DNA of 64,000 bases from Pristionchus mayeri (lineage: Eukaryota; Nematoda; Chromadorea; Rhabditida; Neodiplogasteridae): the NCBI GenBank assembly GCA_036245805.1, contig BTRK01000003.1, positions 13,804,464-13,868,463 on the forward strand, read 5' to 3'. The number at the start of each line of letters is the position of its first letter. Position 1 is the first letter of the stretch. Below, piece after piece: positions 23,698-34,972 of this stretch. The notes under the pieces are model-generated. The model saw only the letters and a list, made by a program, of their open reading frames with translations. It searched no databases and was not told the origin of the DNA. A program made the position numbers and the translations under genes.

Positions 23698-25599
23698 CTA
23701 ATTACTCGGTTCACCGCTGGTTGAAGGGGTCTCTGGTGGTGGGGTGGTCGCCGTGGTTCCTGAAATTGTCAGTTAATCTAATCTCCGGTTAGATCAGTTA
23801 TCCAATTAGACATTTATTCGCAAATACCACTACGCGTCTGATTGATAGTCATTAAAATACGAACCGTTTCCTGACCGCGAGAGACCAAATAGGCTGCGAT
23901 TCCAGCCGAGAGTTCGAAAGTCGATGTTCTACAATAAGAACTACTTTCCCGTCACATCTGATAAGAAATACCACAATGCAACACGAAACTGTAGCAAACT
24001 GACATTCGAATGCCGAAATGAGGAGCAAGTGGGAAAATGAACAAAGGCAAGGCCAAAGAGAGCTTCGTCAGAGTTGATTGGTATGGTGCAATCTGCCAAA
24101 ATTATGTCAAATTGGTCAATTTCTTGACCTGTACACTTTTCGATTACGGGGAACGGCAATTCCCCTTTTTCCAGCTGAATGAATTGCATCTGCTCACTTC
24201 AGTTCTGCTCTTGTCGATAATGCACATGATTGTAATGAACAGAAGACAGAAGAAAAATGATGATGCAGAGTAGCGATTCGCATCAAGCGATTCGATTCCT
24301 ACCAACAGTGATTCGCACTTCAATGAGAAAGTTATGGTAGATTTTTAGAAGTATGAACATACCAACAGGATGACGATAACACAACAGTAGAACAGTTTGG
24401 TCATGTGTTTGGAGGGATTTGAAAACATGTAATTCTGAAAAAATGAACTTTTTTTTATAATTATGCGCTACTATCTCGACACGGCTTTATATTTCGTATG
24501 CTCCGTGGTTGACGTGAAAGTGATGGGGAATTATACAGAACCCTTACTTGTACGCCTTTCTTCTGATGCGCCATACTGAGCCCGAACTGAGCATAACTCC
24601 ATATTGCAATGAGCAGTGTCGATAGATTATCTTTGGCTAGTGGATCGTTAACATCGATGACGGATTCAAGTGCGGCTCCATAAGTGATAGAGCAGATCGA
24701 TGTGATAAGAACTATCGTGTCCACGGCCTGGAAATATATGTGTATTCTAGCACTGTCATGCGTCCGTTTCTGCAGTACGTGCTAATCTCCTTGGCCATGT
24801 GCGTGCGCGGCTTGCGCGGATTGATTTTGCGTGAAGAATAATGTTGTTCACTATTCGAACATATTATTTTCGAATTCTCCGTAACATTTCGCATCGGAAG
24901 GAATATTACTTCATATTTTAATACAAATAAATCATAATTTTGAATTCTGTAATGCTGAAACCTGCCGTAATACCAGTTTGCGATACTGTCGCTATCGCAA
25001 ACTGAGGTTACGGTAGGTTGCAGAAATACCGCATTCAAAATATTGGTTTATAAATATTAATCTACTTTTAAATATATGAATTAATGGTCCTTCCGATGCA
25101 AAATTTTCCGGAGAATTCGAAAATAATAGGTTCGAATAGTGAAAAAATAATATTCTTCTCGCAAAATAAATCCGCGCAATCCGCGCTCCGCCGCGCAGCG
25201 CCGCACACGCACATGGCCAAGGCGATTAGTACGTACTGTAGCTGAGCCATTATTTAAGTTTTTTAAGCAACGTCATTATATGTTTGAACCTTATATTTTC
25301 GAGAGGAGATAAATAAGCCACACTATGCGAGTAACTCCGCATACCCCGTGCTTCTGGCAGAACACAGCACACACTGGCATGCAGAACATTCCGATCACAC
25401 TCGCAATCCACGTTATCGTCCAGGGCATAGCCAGCGGTGTGTAAACCGCAGAGCAGATTGTGTACGTGAATAGGAATATGTTGATCTGAACGATTCGATG
25501 GAAGATTCGAATAATTTTCGAACTCACAGTCGAAACAATCAAATTTATTCCACTCGTGTGCTCCATGTCGAGATCTACAAGCAAGAGTGCCCGAATCAT
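23698..25599 (-). CDS. Multi-pass membrane protein, paralog 4
   Basis: The ATG at 25,599 (MIRALLLVDLDM) lies two bases after TTTTTTTTCAG, a likely trans-splice acceptor. Further minus exons: about 25,325-25,487 (INIFLFTYTICSAVYTPLA...GMFCMPVCAVFCQKHG), about 24,547-24,729 (AVDTIVLITSICSITYGAALE), about 24,365-24,435 (KLFYCCVIVILL), about 23,860-23,935 (TSTFELSAGIAAYLVSRGQE) and the tail exon 23,698-23,759 (TTATTPPPETPSTSGEPSN). The TSxxELSAG exon matches the one at about 7,300 in paralog 1. The N-terminal part is shorter than in paralogs 3 and 5. Phase into the tail exon is not fully resolved. A palindromic MITE occupies one intron. Function unknown. Confidence 0.55.
24769..25238. mobile_element. 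Palindromic MITE with CAGTACGTRCTAATC ends
   Basis: The left arm starts CTGCAGTACGTGCTAATCTC and the right arm ends with the near complement. The arms run about 140 bp each, around an inner hairpin at 24,960-25,018. It is intronic in the 23,698-25,599 gene. Confidence 0.65.
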
Positions 25600-25639
25600 A
25601 GCTGAAAAAAAATGATAAACAGGGAAATAATTAGCAGCA

Positions 25640-27250
25640 CAAGGAAAGAGAAAGTACGAGAGCATCAGCAATCAGAGTGCCTAATAGCCAATGTACAACT
25701 TGAGCACACAATAGAGAGGACTTGCGAAAATGTGAATGGAGAGGTCAGGCCAGTTGAATGTGGATATATTCAGTAAGTAAGCAAGCAAAGCGAAAGGAAG
25801 CCCACAGTAGGACATTTGGGCAATTGAGCGTTTGGGCGCTCAGTTCTGAGAGGAGAGAGTTCGCTTTTCTTGGCGGTCTATTTTGGACACGCGGCGTTGT
25901 ACGACCATGAATAACCTCGCTCCTAATTTAACCTGGAGATTGGATAAATATAGGAAGATAAGGGAGGAAGTGAATGGTAAAGTCGTATTCTTATTCTAGA
26001 ATAAGCCTATTTATCTATTTCAGACACACTATCGATCGCGTTTCTTCTCGCTGAAATATCTTCCATCACATAAGTTATATTCGCTTTATTTGTTACTGTT
26101 CTGTCATACTAGTAAAAACGTTGTGTTGTCCAATGTTGGCACGAGGGAGATACGAAATACGTTTAAAAGTGACGTTTAAAAGCCACTAATAAGCCCTCAG
26201 GGTGAAGAGTTGTTATTGGCCCCTGTTGTCACGAGAGGGGGATAAATGATAAGCTCTGAGCAAGCTCGAGAGATCTAGAGAGCATCCCTGCCGGAAGCCG
26301 ATCGGGCAAACATATGGGAAGCTGATGGTCTCGTGACTATCTTCATATTGCGCGCTCTGTCGCCTATCTGACTCACGAGAGAGCACAAATAATGATAAGA
26401 GACATTTCTTGCGTGGTCGTCCCTACAGAGGAGAGAAGGGTGGCATGTTGTGCCATTGGGGAGATGCACACGCATTCCCATCATATTTGAACACGTCGGT
26501 GGCGAATCCCCCCCCCCCCCTGTGCCCCTGTTCATGGATGTGGACGGCGCCAGTAGCTCAGCACTGGCGGTGTCACGGAAATAAGAAATCTCAAATTGTT
26601 GGATTTCCTCAATAAGTTGTATTTTTTCACTCATTTTGGCGGGGGGGGGACTAGTTACTTAATGGCTGTGGGAACGCACGCTCATGGTCTCAACGTGCCT
26701 CGCCGCCATTGCTGGGCAACTATAATGTTCATATATCACTGCTTGTGTAGTATTGTTCGTTGAGATGCCTACATTGTGTCTTGGCCATTTGATGTAATGT
26801 ACCAATGATAACGAATTCACAGATGATCGTTCTCCTCTCTATCGCCCTATGTTCCCTTCCTTGTTCCATTTGGGGAAGACTCGAGGAAGGTGAATTGTAT
26901 TCGAATTCGTAATTCTCTTCTCCGTTTCTTCCGTTCACACAATCTCTCGACCGGTAGACCAATGAAAACGTTGGGGAAATGAAAAGACTGTGAGCCTCAT
27001 AGCATCATCGGACCCTTCTTCTTCTAGATTCGCATCGCCTTCGGCTGTTTCATGATTCAACCACGCTCGGCCCGCATGCACAGACCGGAGTTGTGCCCAT
27101 GTTCGAGCGTGAGATAAGCATACTCGCCATTTGATTAGGTGCTTCGAGAGAATTTGTACCATCATTCATCGCACTCTCGCCATCATGACCTACAGAGAAC
27201 GCTCAGAAAGACAGAGTTATTTCCAACGAAGCTCATCTTACATTTGATCC
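25640..27250. other. Intergenic stretch without supported genes
   Basis: About 1.6 kb between a membrane-protein gene and the Pro/Ser-rich gene. It holds a (C)10 run near 26,512 and a (G)9 run near 26,641. Open frames here lack coding features or splice context. Confidence 0.5.
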
Positions 27251-27281
27251 TAATCCATCGCTCTCTTCTTCCCAGAACGGA

Positions 27282-27985
27282 ATGGATTGGAACCGATCAC
27301 GTTCGCCTTCACGACTCCACCTCCTCGGTTTGCTTCCTTTATTCACCGTTGAACCACTCAATCAGCGAAGGCTTCGTAAGTAATCATACACTTTCTGCTG
27401 CGTGTTCTATCGGTAAGACACGAGATATGACACGTAAAATGACGATACTCATTTCTTCCCGATTTCTACATACTATCTTACAGCCTATATCCTTCTGATC
27501 CATTCGAAGCTCCCTTCGCTATTCCTTCCGCTCCATCCTTTCTCAAACCATCATCTCCTTCCCTCGGATCTTCGGCCACCTTCAACCCTTCCAATCCTTC
27601 CCTATCATCTCTATCCTTCAACAATCCCTCATCTCCCTCACTCTCATCTTCGGTCACCTACAGCCCTTCCAATCCTTCCCTCGGATATTCATCGTTTAAC
27701 AGTCCGTCCTATCCTTCCTTCTCCTCTCCATCCTTCAATCCCTCCTATTCATCCATCGAATCTTCATCCTTCCTCAACCCCTCCTTCCCTTCCTATCTCG
27801 ATCCTTCCTCTCATTCCCTCTCCTCCGCACCCTTCAACGATCCCTCATATCCTTCCTTCTCCAAACCATTCGTCGCCCGCCCTTCCACCCACAACCCATC
27901 GTCTACTCAGCTCTACGATATAATTGGTCGTATGCGTCGCAATGTCCTCCACTCTTGGACTGAGGTTACGAATGTTACTGATTAA
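27282..27985 (+). CDS. Pro/Ser/Phe-rich repetitive protein, probably secreted
   Basis: Exon 1 (27,282-27,375) starts MDWNRSRSPSRLHLLGLLPL, a possible signal peptide, and ends at GTAAGT. After the acceptor at 27,482-27,483 an open frame of about 165 codons repeats short units of the type NPSxPSL / SPSFNPSY / SSSF and closes with QLYDIIGRMRRNVLHSW and TAA at 27,983-27,985. Two frames of this low-complexity exon are open. The frame with regular NPS/SPS units is preferred, although the splice phase from exon 1 as drawn points to the other one, so exon 1 is uncertain. Structural or cuticle-type roles are common for such proteins, but nothing here proves one. Confidence 0.45.
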
Positions 27986-28018
27986 ATATAATATATATAT
28001 ATATAATATAATTATAAT
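27985..28018. repeat. AT-rich microsatellite
   Basis: An (AT)n-like run directly follows the stop codon of the Pro/Ser-rich frame. The next 600 bp are A+T-rich without a supported gene. Confidence 0.8.
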
Positions 28019-28880
28019 TTCTTTTTCGTAGATGGTTGATTATTTATACGTTGTATTATATATTTATTGTTTGGACATTCTCTTCTGCAACTGACTGATT
28101 ACAACAGGTGAAGCAATGGCAGTCAATCTCGTTGTTATTGACCCGTTCTCTCGAATATTCTCCCATGTCCTATAGGCAACTGCATTTTGCTATTTCCTTA
28201 AAATATAAATGATGAATACATACTTCACAACTGCTATAAAATTACTATTTTAGAATTGTTAATGATTATATGCTCAACAATTTATGCAAAAGTGAATTTA
28301 TGCAACAATTTATGCAATTCAAAGGCGGCATGATGTCATTGATCCATGAAATACGGCAAGTCGCCATTCTTCTCATCCGACCTAGTGAATGTGCATTTTA
28401 TAGTCGCTGGTCGCAACGGGAAACTAATAATAAACTGTTTGTTATATACTAATAATTTACCATCTGACAGTATTGGATAATATAAGGGTACAACGAGGCT
28501 AGAAGATTATATTACGATGCCACTGAAAGAGTTATAATACAAATACAAATGACTTTAATTGCAATGCTTAAATGTGATAATGGAAAGGGGTGTGACGATG
28601 ATTTATTAACAAAACCTGATAAGTATTGCACGACTATTTTGATTTACTTCTGCAGCTCGAATGCATGCCGATTATTGGCTTGAGTTTTTCGAAAATTTCA
28701 TGAACAATCACAGCAAATCGCAGATGATTTCCCTTCCTCGGACGAAATTGATCAATTTCACTCTGGCGCAAACCTCGAAAGAAACATAGGAAAACATGGA
28801 AGATCAGGTCGAGGAATTCGGACATTTACCGTGAGATTTTCTTCCAACTTAGTTTTTTTTTCCCGATGAGTGAGACAATT

Positions 28881-29034
28881 TCGTAGGGTTCCGGAATTGG
28901 GCCTTATTGGGCATATTTTGAATAATTTTCAGATATGCTTCATGTGCGCTATATATGTATACTATATATTTGTACATGAAACACATCCGAAAATGATTCA
29001 AAATATGCCCATGTATGCCCAATTCCGGAACCCC
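28881..29034. repeat. Palindromic MITE, GGGTTCCGGAATTGGGC ends
   Basis: The right arm reads back the left arm (GCCCAATTCCGGAACCCC) around an inner ATATGTATACTATATAT loop. It ends three bases before the CAG acceptor of the exon at 29,039. A related palindrome lies near 57,603-57,735. Confidence 0.7.
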
Positions 29035-29038
29035 ACAG

Positions 29039-32000
29039 TGAGTGTGGCGACTCTGCATCAATTGAGGGTGTTCATTCGCTTCCTCTCTCACTGTCATCGC
29101 GCACTCGACATCATCTTCACCCCGAGCAAGAAAGTGGGCAAGAGCACGTTCGAGTTCTTCTGGAAGGAGGTTATTAGTGTTGTTAGATGGAATAATTTTT
29201 ATTCCAGAATAAATTAACATACACGTCCTGAGGACGATTCTATTTTGGAATAACGCTTCATTATTAATAGTCTGGGTAAAACTCATCCAATTTGCACTGA
29301 AAAATGGATGTGTTTCACACTGACTATGAATAATGAAGCGTTATTCCAGAACAGAATCGTCCTCTGGCCGTTTATGGTAATTTATTCTGGAATAAAAATG
29401 ATTCCATCTAACAACACTAGAGGTTATCGTTACATTATTACTTGTTATTATTGTTAAGGTTATTATCGTTATTATTATTGATGTTATTATAGTGACACTC
29501 TTTAATTTATGTTGGATCCGAATCCCAAATATTCACGAAACAGCACAGAAAGTCCACTCTGGAACAATATAATCGCCAGGAATAGATTTCTAATCTGCGT
29601 AAGAAGATGCACAGCATGAAGGGAATCACTATTTGCCAACCTAACCCTAGTTCAGAAATTCGGCGTCGATTATTTGGTTGACGACAAATCAATGAACAAT
29701 AACAATTCTCTTCAGGAGTTCGGCACCCGGTACTCTGTGCGGGCAACAATCCTCAACCCTAGTGTTTTGAGCACTTTGAATGCCGAGAGGGTGCACATCG
29801 AAGTGTGGTTAGTGAAATCGCTAGAGCGAATCTTCTTGGATAATTGTGGCCCAACCCTTATCCCTTTATCGTCTATCCCATTCATTTTAGGCATATCTCC
29901 CTGATTTTCGGACACGCTACCTTTTTGCGATGGGGGAGGAGATGAACATTGATAGGGGAGGATCGGGGAGGGCCAACTATTTAAAAGTTCTGATGGCACA
30001 TCAACACTTTAGTCCGATCTAGAGTACTAAAATGAGGAGAACGATACCACGTTCTCCTCGTTTTAGTACTCTACTCGATACTAATATCTCATTTTTTGCG
30101 TGATATATAATGTTAAAAGAGTTTTGAATGTGGGGATCACACTCCTATAATTGTTTGTCCATGCTATTTTCATATTTATATTTGTCGAAATACATTGTAG
30201 GTTCGTCGTTAAGAAAGACAGGAAACAGATGAAGTTCCTTCTGAAGATTAACGGCGTCGCCTACGCTTGGATTGCGGTAACACAATTGATTTATTTATTT
30301 GTACCAATTTTTGGGTGCACACTATGAGCACCGGGTTTGCTGCTGATGACATTTGAGCATTGAGAAAAAAATATTTTCAACATTTCCTCAGTCAAACATC
30401 GACTTCTACTACATCAACACGATTCGCGTCGATACTCAAAATATCGTTCGTACTTTTGATGAGGTTGAAAAACAACCAAATAAACATTTAAATTTACAAA
30501 AATATCGATGATTTCGTCAGTCCGGATGCAAATCACGTGAGCTGCTGCGGAGTGGAGGAACACAATTTAGTGGTCACCTTTTTGCACTTTTTATGATTTA
30601 TCATTTTATAAAAAAAAATATATATAGAACAACAAACTTGTTTTCCAGTCCGAACTAAAGTGTCCCTGCGAGATGTAGAAGTGAAATGCGTCGATATGTA
30701 TTGGGGTGTCCGGAAAGTTCGTATAATTTTTTGTTTTTATTTTTTATTCAATGCTTTACAATTCTCAGTGACCAATGTATGCCCCCTTCTTTCTTAAATC
30801 CTCCCTCCAGCGATTGGGCACTACCTCCCTCCAGCGATTGGGCAGGGTCTCGATTCCTCTCTTCCAGAATGCTGGTTTCTTCGAGACCGCCCAGTTCACG
30901 AAAGCCCTCACAACTTCATCTCGATTCTTGAACTTCTTTCCTTTGCAGAAGTCAGAGAGAGTGCGGAAGCAGAATGTTCCAGAAAGTTCGAAAAAAAAGA
31001 AAGTTCTAGAATGTTCCAGAAAGTTCGAAAATGTTTCAAAGCTTCTAGAATGTTCCAGAAAGTTCGAAAATGTTCCAAAGCTTCTAGAATATTCCAGAAA
31101 GTTCGAAAATTTTCCAAAGCTTCCAGAATGTTCCAGAAAGTTCGAAAAAAAAGAAAGTTCTAGAATGTTCCAGAAAGTTCGAAAATGTTCCAAAGCTTCT
31201 AGAATATTCCAGAAAGTTCGAAAATTTTTCAAAGCTTCTAGAATGTGAGATTGAGAGAGGGATAGAGAGGGAGAGAGGGAGAGTAGGAGAGAGGGATAGA
31301 GGGAGAGAGGAGAGAGAGGGAGAGAGGGAGAGAGAGGAATATTGGGAGAGAGAGATAGCGAGAGAGAGAGAGAGAGGGAGGGAGAGAGGGCGAGTGGGAG
31401 AGGGGGAGAGAGGGAGAGGAGGGAAAGAGGGAGAGAGAGGGATATTGGGAGAGAGAGGGTGAGAGGGAGAGAGCGAGAGAGGGAGATAGAGGGAGGGAGG
31501 GAGAAAGGGAGAGGAGGGAGAGAGGGTGAGAGGGAGAGAGGGAGAGATGGAGAGGAGGGAGAGAGGGAGAGAGAGGGAGAGAGGGAGAGAGGGAGAAAGG
31601 GAGAGGAGGGAGGGAGAAAGAGGGCGAGAGGGAGCGAGGGAGGGAGGGAGAGATGGAGAGGAGGGAGAGAGGGAGAGAGAGGGATATTGGGAGAGAGAGG
31701 GTGAGAGGGAGAGGGGGAGAGAGAGGCGGAGAGGGATGGAGGGAGAAAGGGAGAGAGGGAGAGAGAGGGGGAGAGGGAGAGAGCGAGAGAGGGATAGAGA
31801 GGGAGAAAGGGAGAAAGGGAGAAAGGGAGAAAGGGAGAAAGGGAGAAAGGGAGAGAGGGAGAGATGGAGGGGAGGGAGAGAGGGAGAAAGAGGGTGAGAG
31901 GGAGAGAGGGAGAGATGGAGAGGAGGGAGAGAGGGAGAGAGAGGGAATGAGGGAGGGAGGGAGAAAGGGAGAGGAGGGAGGGAGGGAGAGGCAGGGAGAG

Positions 32001-33313
32001 GAAAGTAGATATGTAAAGTAAGGGAGTGTGGGATATTTTGCATCCGAAAGAAATAAGACGAAGCCTAAGAAAAAATCAAGGGACATGCCAGTCGATTGCG
32101 CGCGCCGTGGCGCGCGCAATCGACTGGTAAATAATATGAGAAACAATTGCGTGAATCTTCAACCTCTGCAGCTACTGGGATTCAAAGCTGCCAGTCCTCA
32201 GGCGGGCGTCATGATCTCATCGTGCAACTCCACAGCTCCTGGATTGGTAATGGATATTGAGAAACGAGTGTTTGAGAAAAAAATAAGCGAACGGGTAAAT
32301 ACAAAATCATTACTCTTGAATATGGCCTTGCCGGAAATGGTTCTCTATTTCATTCCGTCCTTCAGTCGAATATTTCCTACGATGCTATTTTGTTTTGTAT
32401 TTAGATTCACGAAAATCCATTACGTATTTCAGCAAGCATCCTACTGTCCCGTCTTCCCTGGTTATGATCCAAAAAATGGATGTGATCAGGTACATTTATA
32501 ATATTCTTCATGCAACCAGTACGGTACAATTTCGTAAAATTACAAGGCTCCCTCGATCGATTAGAATGTAACGCTGAAACCAATATTTCATTTCTAGGCT
32601 AGAGGCAGCATCGGATGGACCGAAACAAGTGTACCGGGCTGCGTCGCCAACAACTTCTTCATGAAGTGAGTATCACTCAAACAAGTCTCTCTTCCGGTGA
32701 ATGTGCAATATTCTGAAATTGGGAACAATGTGAACAGCTGGATCCCCCCAACATCCACATTAAATGACGTTACTATTCCAGCAATAACTAGATAAAATTT
32801 CACTCAATTTTCGCTATGTAGCACAATACTACAATCATCAATTGCCTTGTGGTATAGTCTTTGCGAAGGAGGAGATAATTCAGTGTGGAATATCCAATAA
32901 TGAAAAGGACACTTCGGAAAAGGATGTTTCAGAAATATCACACTTCCAAAGCGTCTTATAGTGTGTCGATAGTCTTCTATTCATCATCGATTGACTTGGG
33001 GTGTGAGTTTCGTGAAGGGGAAACCATTCCAGTCACTAGGTCGGATAATCAGATTTCTGGTGATGGTGTCCTTCTGTAATATTTTCATAATATGATACCC
33101 ATACTGTCAAGAGATCTCTTGAGAAAATATTTAAGTAGCGTACCATTTTCGGTTGTCATCCGGAAGGATATCATCAGAGCTAGTTCCCCATTCCAGCATG
33201 GGCGCTCCCTGTGCCAATCACTCAATGCTCATCTCGGGAAGCGGAGGAGCACGGTGTGTTGGGTGGGACAAGGGATCGGCAACGACGCCCTTCAATACCA
33301 CATACAAGACTGG
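29039..33313 (+). CDS. Unrecognised multi-exon gene, interrupted by repeats
   Basis: Exons that join in phase: 29,039-29,169 (HQLRVFIRFLSHCHRALDII); 29,716-29,807 (EFGTRYSVRATILNPSVL); 30,201-30,276 (KFLLKINGVAYAWIA); 30,392-30,445; 30,521-30,536; 30,649 into 30,700 (RTKVSLRDVEVKCVDM). Coding then meets a mariner end. After the repeats: 32,172-32,246; 32,433-32,489; 32,598-32,665; 33,197-33,313 (GAPCANHSMLISGSGGARC). The later exons are Cys-rich with NST and NTT sequons and look extracellular. An upstream exon near 28,660-28,790 (RMHADYWLEFFENF) may belong but meets a stop. I do not recognise the protein, and the two halves could be separate genes. If it is one gene, the exon at 30,649 is broken by the insertion. 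Confidence 0.5.
29175..29419. mobile_element. hAT-like MITE with 8-bp target duplication
   Basis: Terminal inverted repeats of about 40 bp begin TAGTGTTGTTAGATGGAATA. GAGGTTAT is duplicated at 29,167-29,174 and 29,420-29,427. The length is 245 bp. Eight-base duplications are typical of hAT elements. Confidence 0.8.
30021..30072. repeat. Hairpin of the AGAGTACTAAAA type
   Basis: AGAGTACTAAAATGAGGAGA pairs almost perfectly with its complement ending at 30,072. It is followed by CTACTCGATAC, which also flanks the hairpin at 52,598-52,706, so the two look related. Confidence 0.65.
30701..30971 (-). mobile_element. 3' fragment of mariner, copy C
   Basis: The terminus TTGGGGTGTCCGGAAAGTTC (TA at 30,699-30,700) is followed by the inverse of the transposase 3' end seen in copies A and B, ending with GAYIGH on the minus strand. 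A 20-bp internal duplication (CCTCCAGCGATTGGGCA...) is present. Homology stops at about 30,971, where the minisatellite begins. Confidence 0.9.
30972..31245 (+). repeat. 39-bp minisatellite built of heat-shock elements
   Basis: Units start at 31,004, 31,043, 31,082, 31,121, 31,158 and 31,197, with partial ones at 30,972 and 31,236. The period is 39 bp (once 37). Each full unit holds five alternating pentamers, TTCnnGAAnnTTCnnGAAnnTTC, the consensus site for HSF trimers. All six full units keep every TTC/GAA triplet. Confidence 0.9.
31246..32007. repeat. GA-rich simple repeat, 0.76 kb
   Basis: Almost pure purine on the plus strand, built from GGGAGA, GAGAGG and AGAAAGG units with scattered T. 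Long open frames on both strands are artefacts of the repeat. Confidence 0.95.
32088..32127. repeat. Perfect 19-2-19 palindrome
   Basis: CCAGTCGATTGCGCGCGCC, then GT, then the exact complement. GC-rich centre. Intronic or intergenic within the 29,039-33,313 gene. Confidence 0.9.
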
Positions 33314-34972
33314 GTGAGTTTGGAGTACAACACAGTGTTCATCGCTCTTCTTATCTACATTTACACATAGATCTCATATCGCCAAGTAACATTTGACATT
33401 AGAACGTGTGTACTTCTCCAACCAACTCTTGAAATCAATCTCTTTGATGTTGTGAATGGTGCAGAGGCGCAATAACTCACCTAGTAATATCCAAGGTCGT
33501 CCTGGTTCACTTGGTATGGATGTACCGACTACACCAATCCGTCAGGACCTCTTCTCGCTTTCCAAGACTATATGCTGTTGCCTCGTGTGCTGGCAACTCC
33601 AATTGCGCCTTTGTCATGATTATCTTAAATGTTAAGATGAATAATTTGCACATTTGAATGTAAATACACTTCGAAAGTATACTGATCACAGAGAAAAATG
33701 TAAAAATGACTTCAGCCCTATTGCCAAGCATTGATTCGTTTGTTATTTTTCATGATGGAACATTTAAATAGCGAATGAGTTTATTCAGACGTCATTTGTC
33801 ATTTTACTTATGGGCTAGGTTGCTAATCGCAGTTGAATAATACGGAATGGCCAAGCATAAATGAGCTACTGGAAATGATGGGAATCTCTGCTCTTAGTAT
33901 CGGATATCCTTACTAGCCTAGTCATCCTGATCTGTCCCCCGAGACCCATCCATTATCGTCCCTGAACGTGTCTCATTTCTTCCATCCCCGAGGCAAGAGA
34001 GGCCCGAGCAACAAGTGGATTAGTGTGGGGAAGGTCTCCCACCATAGTCTCTAGTATCTCCCTGTCTCTAAAGGCGAAAGAGTGTGCCGAATGATTCATT
34101 AGGTTATTGTCGTCCTAGCCATCAAATTTAGTGACAGAATGTTCGTGGGCCATGAAAGAAGATCGGATAATGGAAGCAGACAAAGGTGCAGTAATAAACC
34201 AGCAGTGCCAGATGAGCAGTTGTATTCCCTCCACTCCCTAACAAAGAACTCCGATTCCCATGTTTATCACATTATCTCGTATCGTCATCCTCTCTAGGTT
34301 AGATGAGATGAAAGGAGAAACGTGGGTGGCCATAAATAAGACCGACACGAAACAAAGCAGGTCCATATGTGAGCGAAATCTGATAGTTAGGCGAGAGAGT
34401 GTGCGAAATCAAGAGAGCGCGAAAGATGATCACACTTCCGAAGAGAAAGAGCGTAATCGCGCAAGGCACTCGCTCATATTCGCCCACTTTCTCACCCTTC
34501 TCTCTTTCTCTAGCACTCTCTTCCATTCGCCCACTCTCTCGTTCTCTTGCGCATCGCTATTAGCCGCTTCTTGCGCCGTGTTTGACCACCACTTCTCAGA
34601 TATAGACGCACTCTCATTTTCGTGTGATCTCTCGCTGGTTATAGAAGGCGAGAGAGTATGGAAAGAGGAGTGCCTGAGAAAGAAAGGGAATGCTCCCGGG
34701 AGGGCAATGATAGCCAGAGGGCAGAGGGATAATAGATAACCGAAGAGGATGCAAAAGTAACAATTGTTGTCCTGTGTACTGATGAACTTGGTTCGTAGCA
34801 TGATACAGAACGGAGAATAATTCAAAATTCCAAACGTGTTGTTTAATATTTTTATAAAGATTTTCGAGAATGTCCATCCGTACATCAGCGATCGTGGAAA
34901 ATTCCGAACATGGTATATCTCTGAAACATATCACAAACATTGAACAATCAATTAAAACGGATTTCATTCCAG
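33314..34972. other. Non-coding stretch with GAGAGAGTGTG hairpin repeats
   Basis: Between the unrecognised gene and the first TMTC exon. It includes GAGAGAGTGTGCGAAATC-type sequence near 34,395 and inverted partners near 34,480-34,560. The missing TMTC N-terminal exon should lie here or be lost; I could not find it. Confidence 0.5.

Noticed and set aside
28849..29286. 145- and 115-codon frames on both strands over the palindrome at 28,881-29,034
   Set aside because: Mirror frames created by the inverted repeat; the real exon is 29,039-29,169.
31084..32146. Very long open frames (over 300 codons, SLSPSLPLS-type and GERERGR-type) on both strands
   Set aside because: They are translations of the GA/CT simple repeat; no start context, splice structure or domain.
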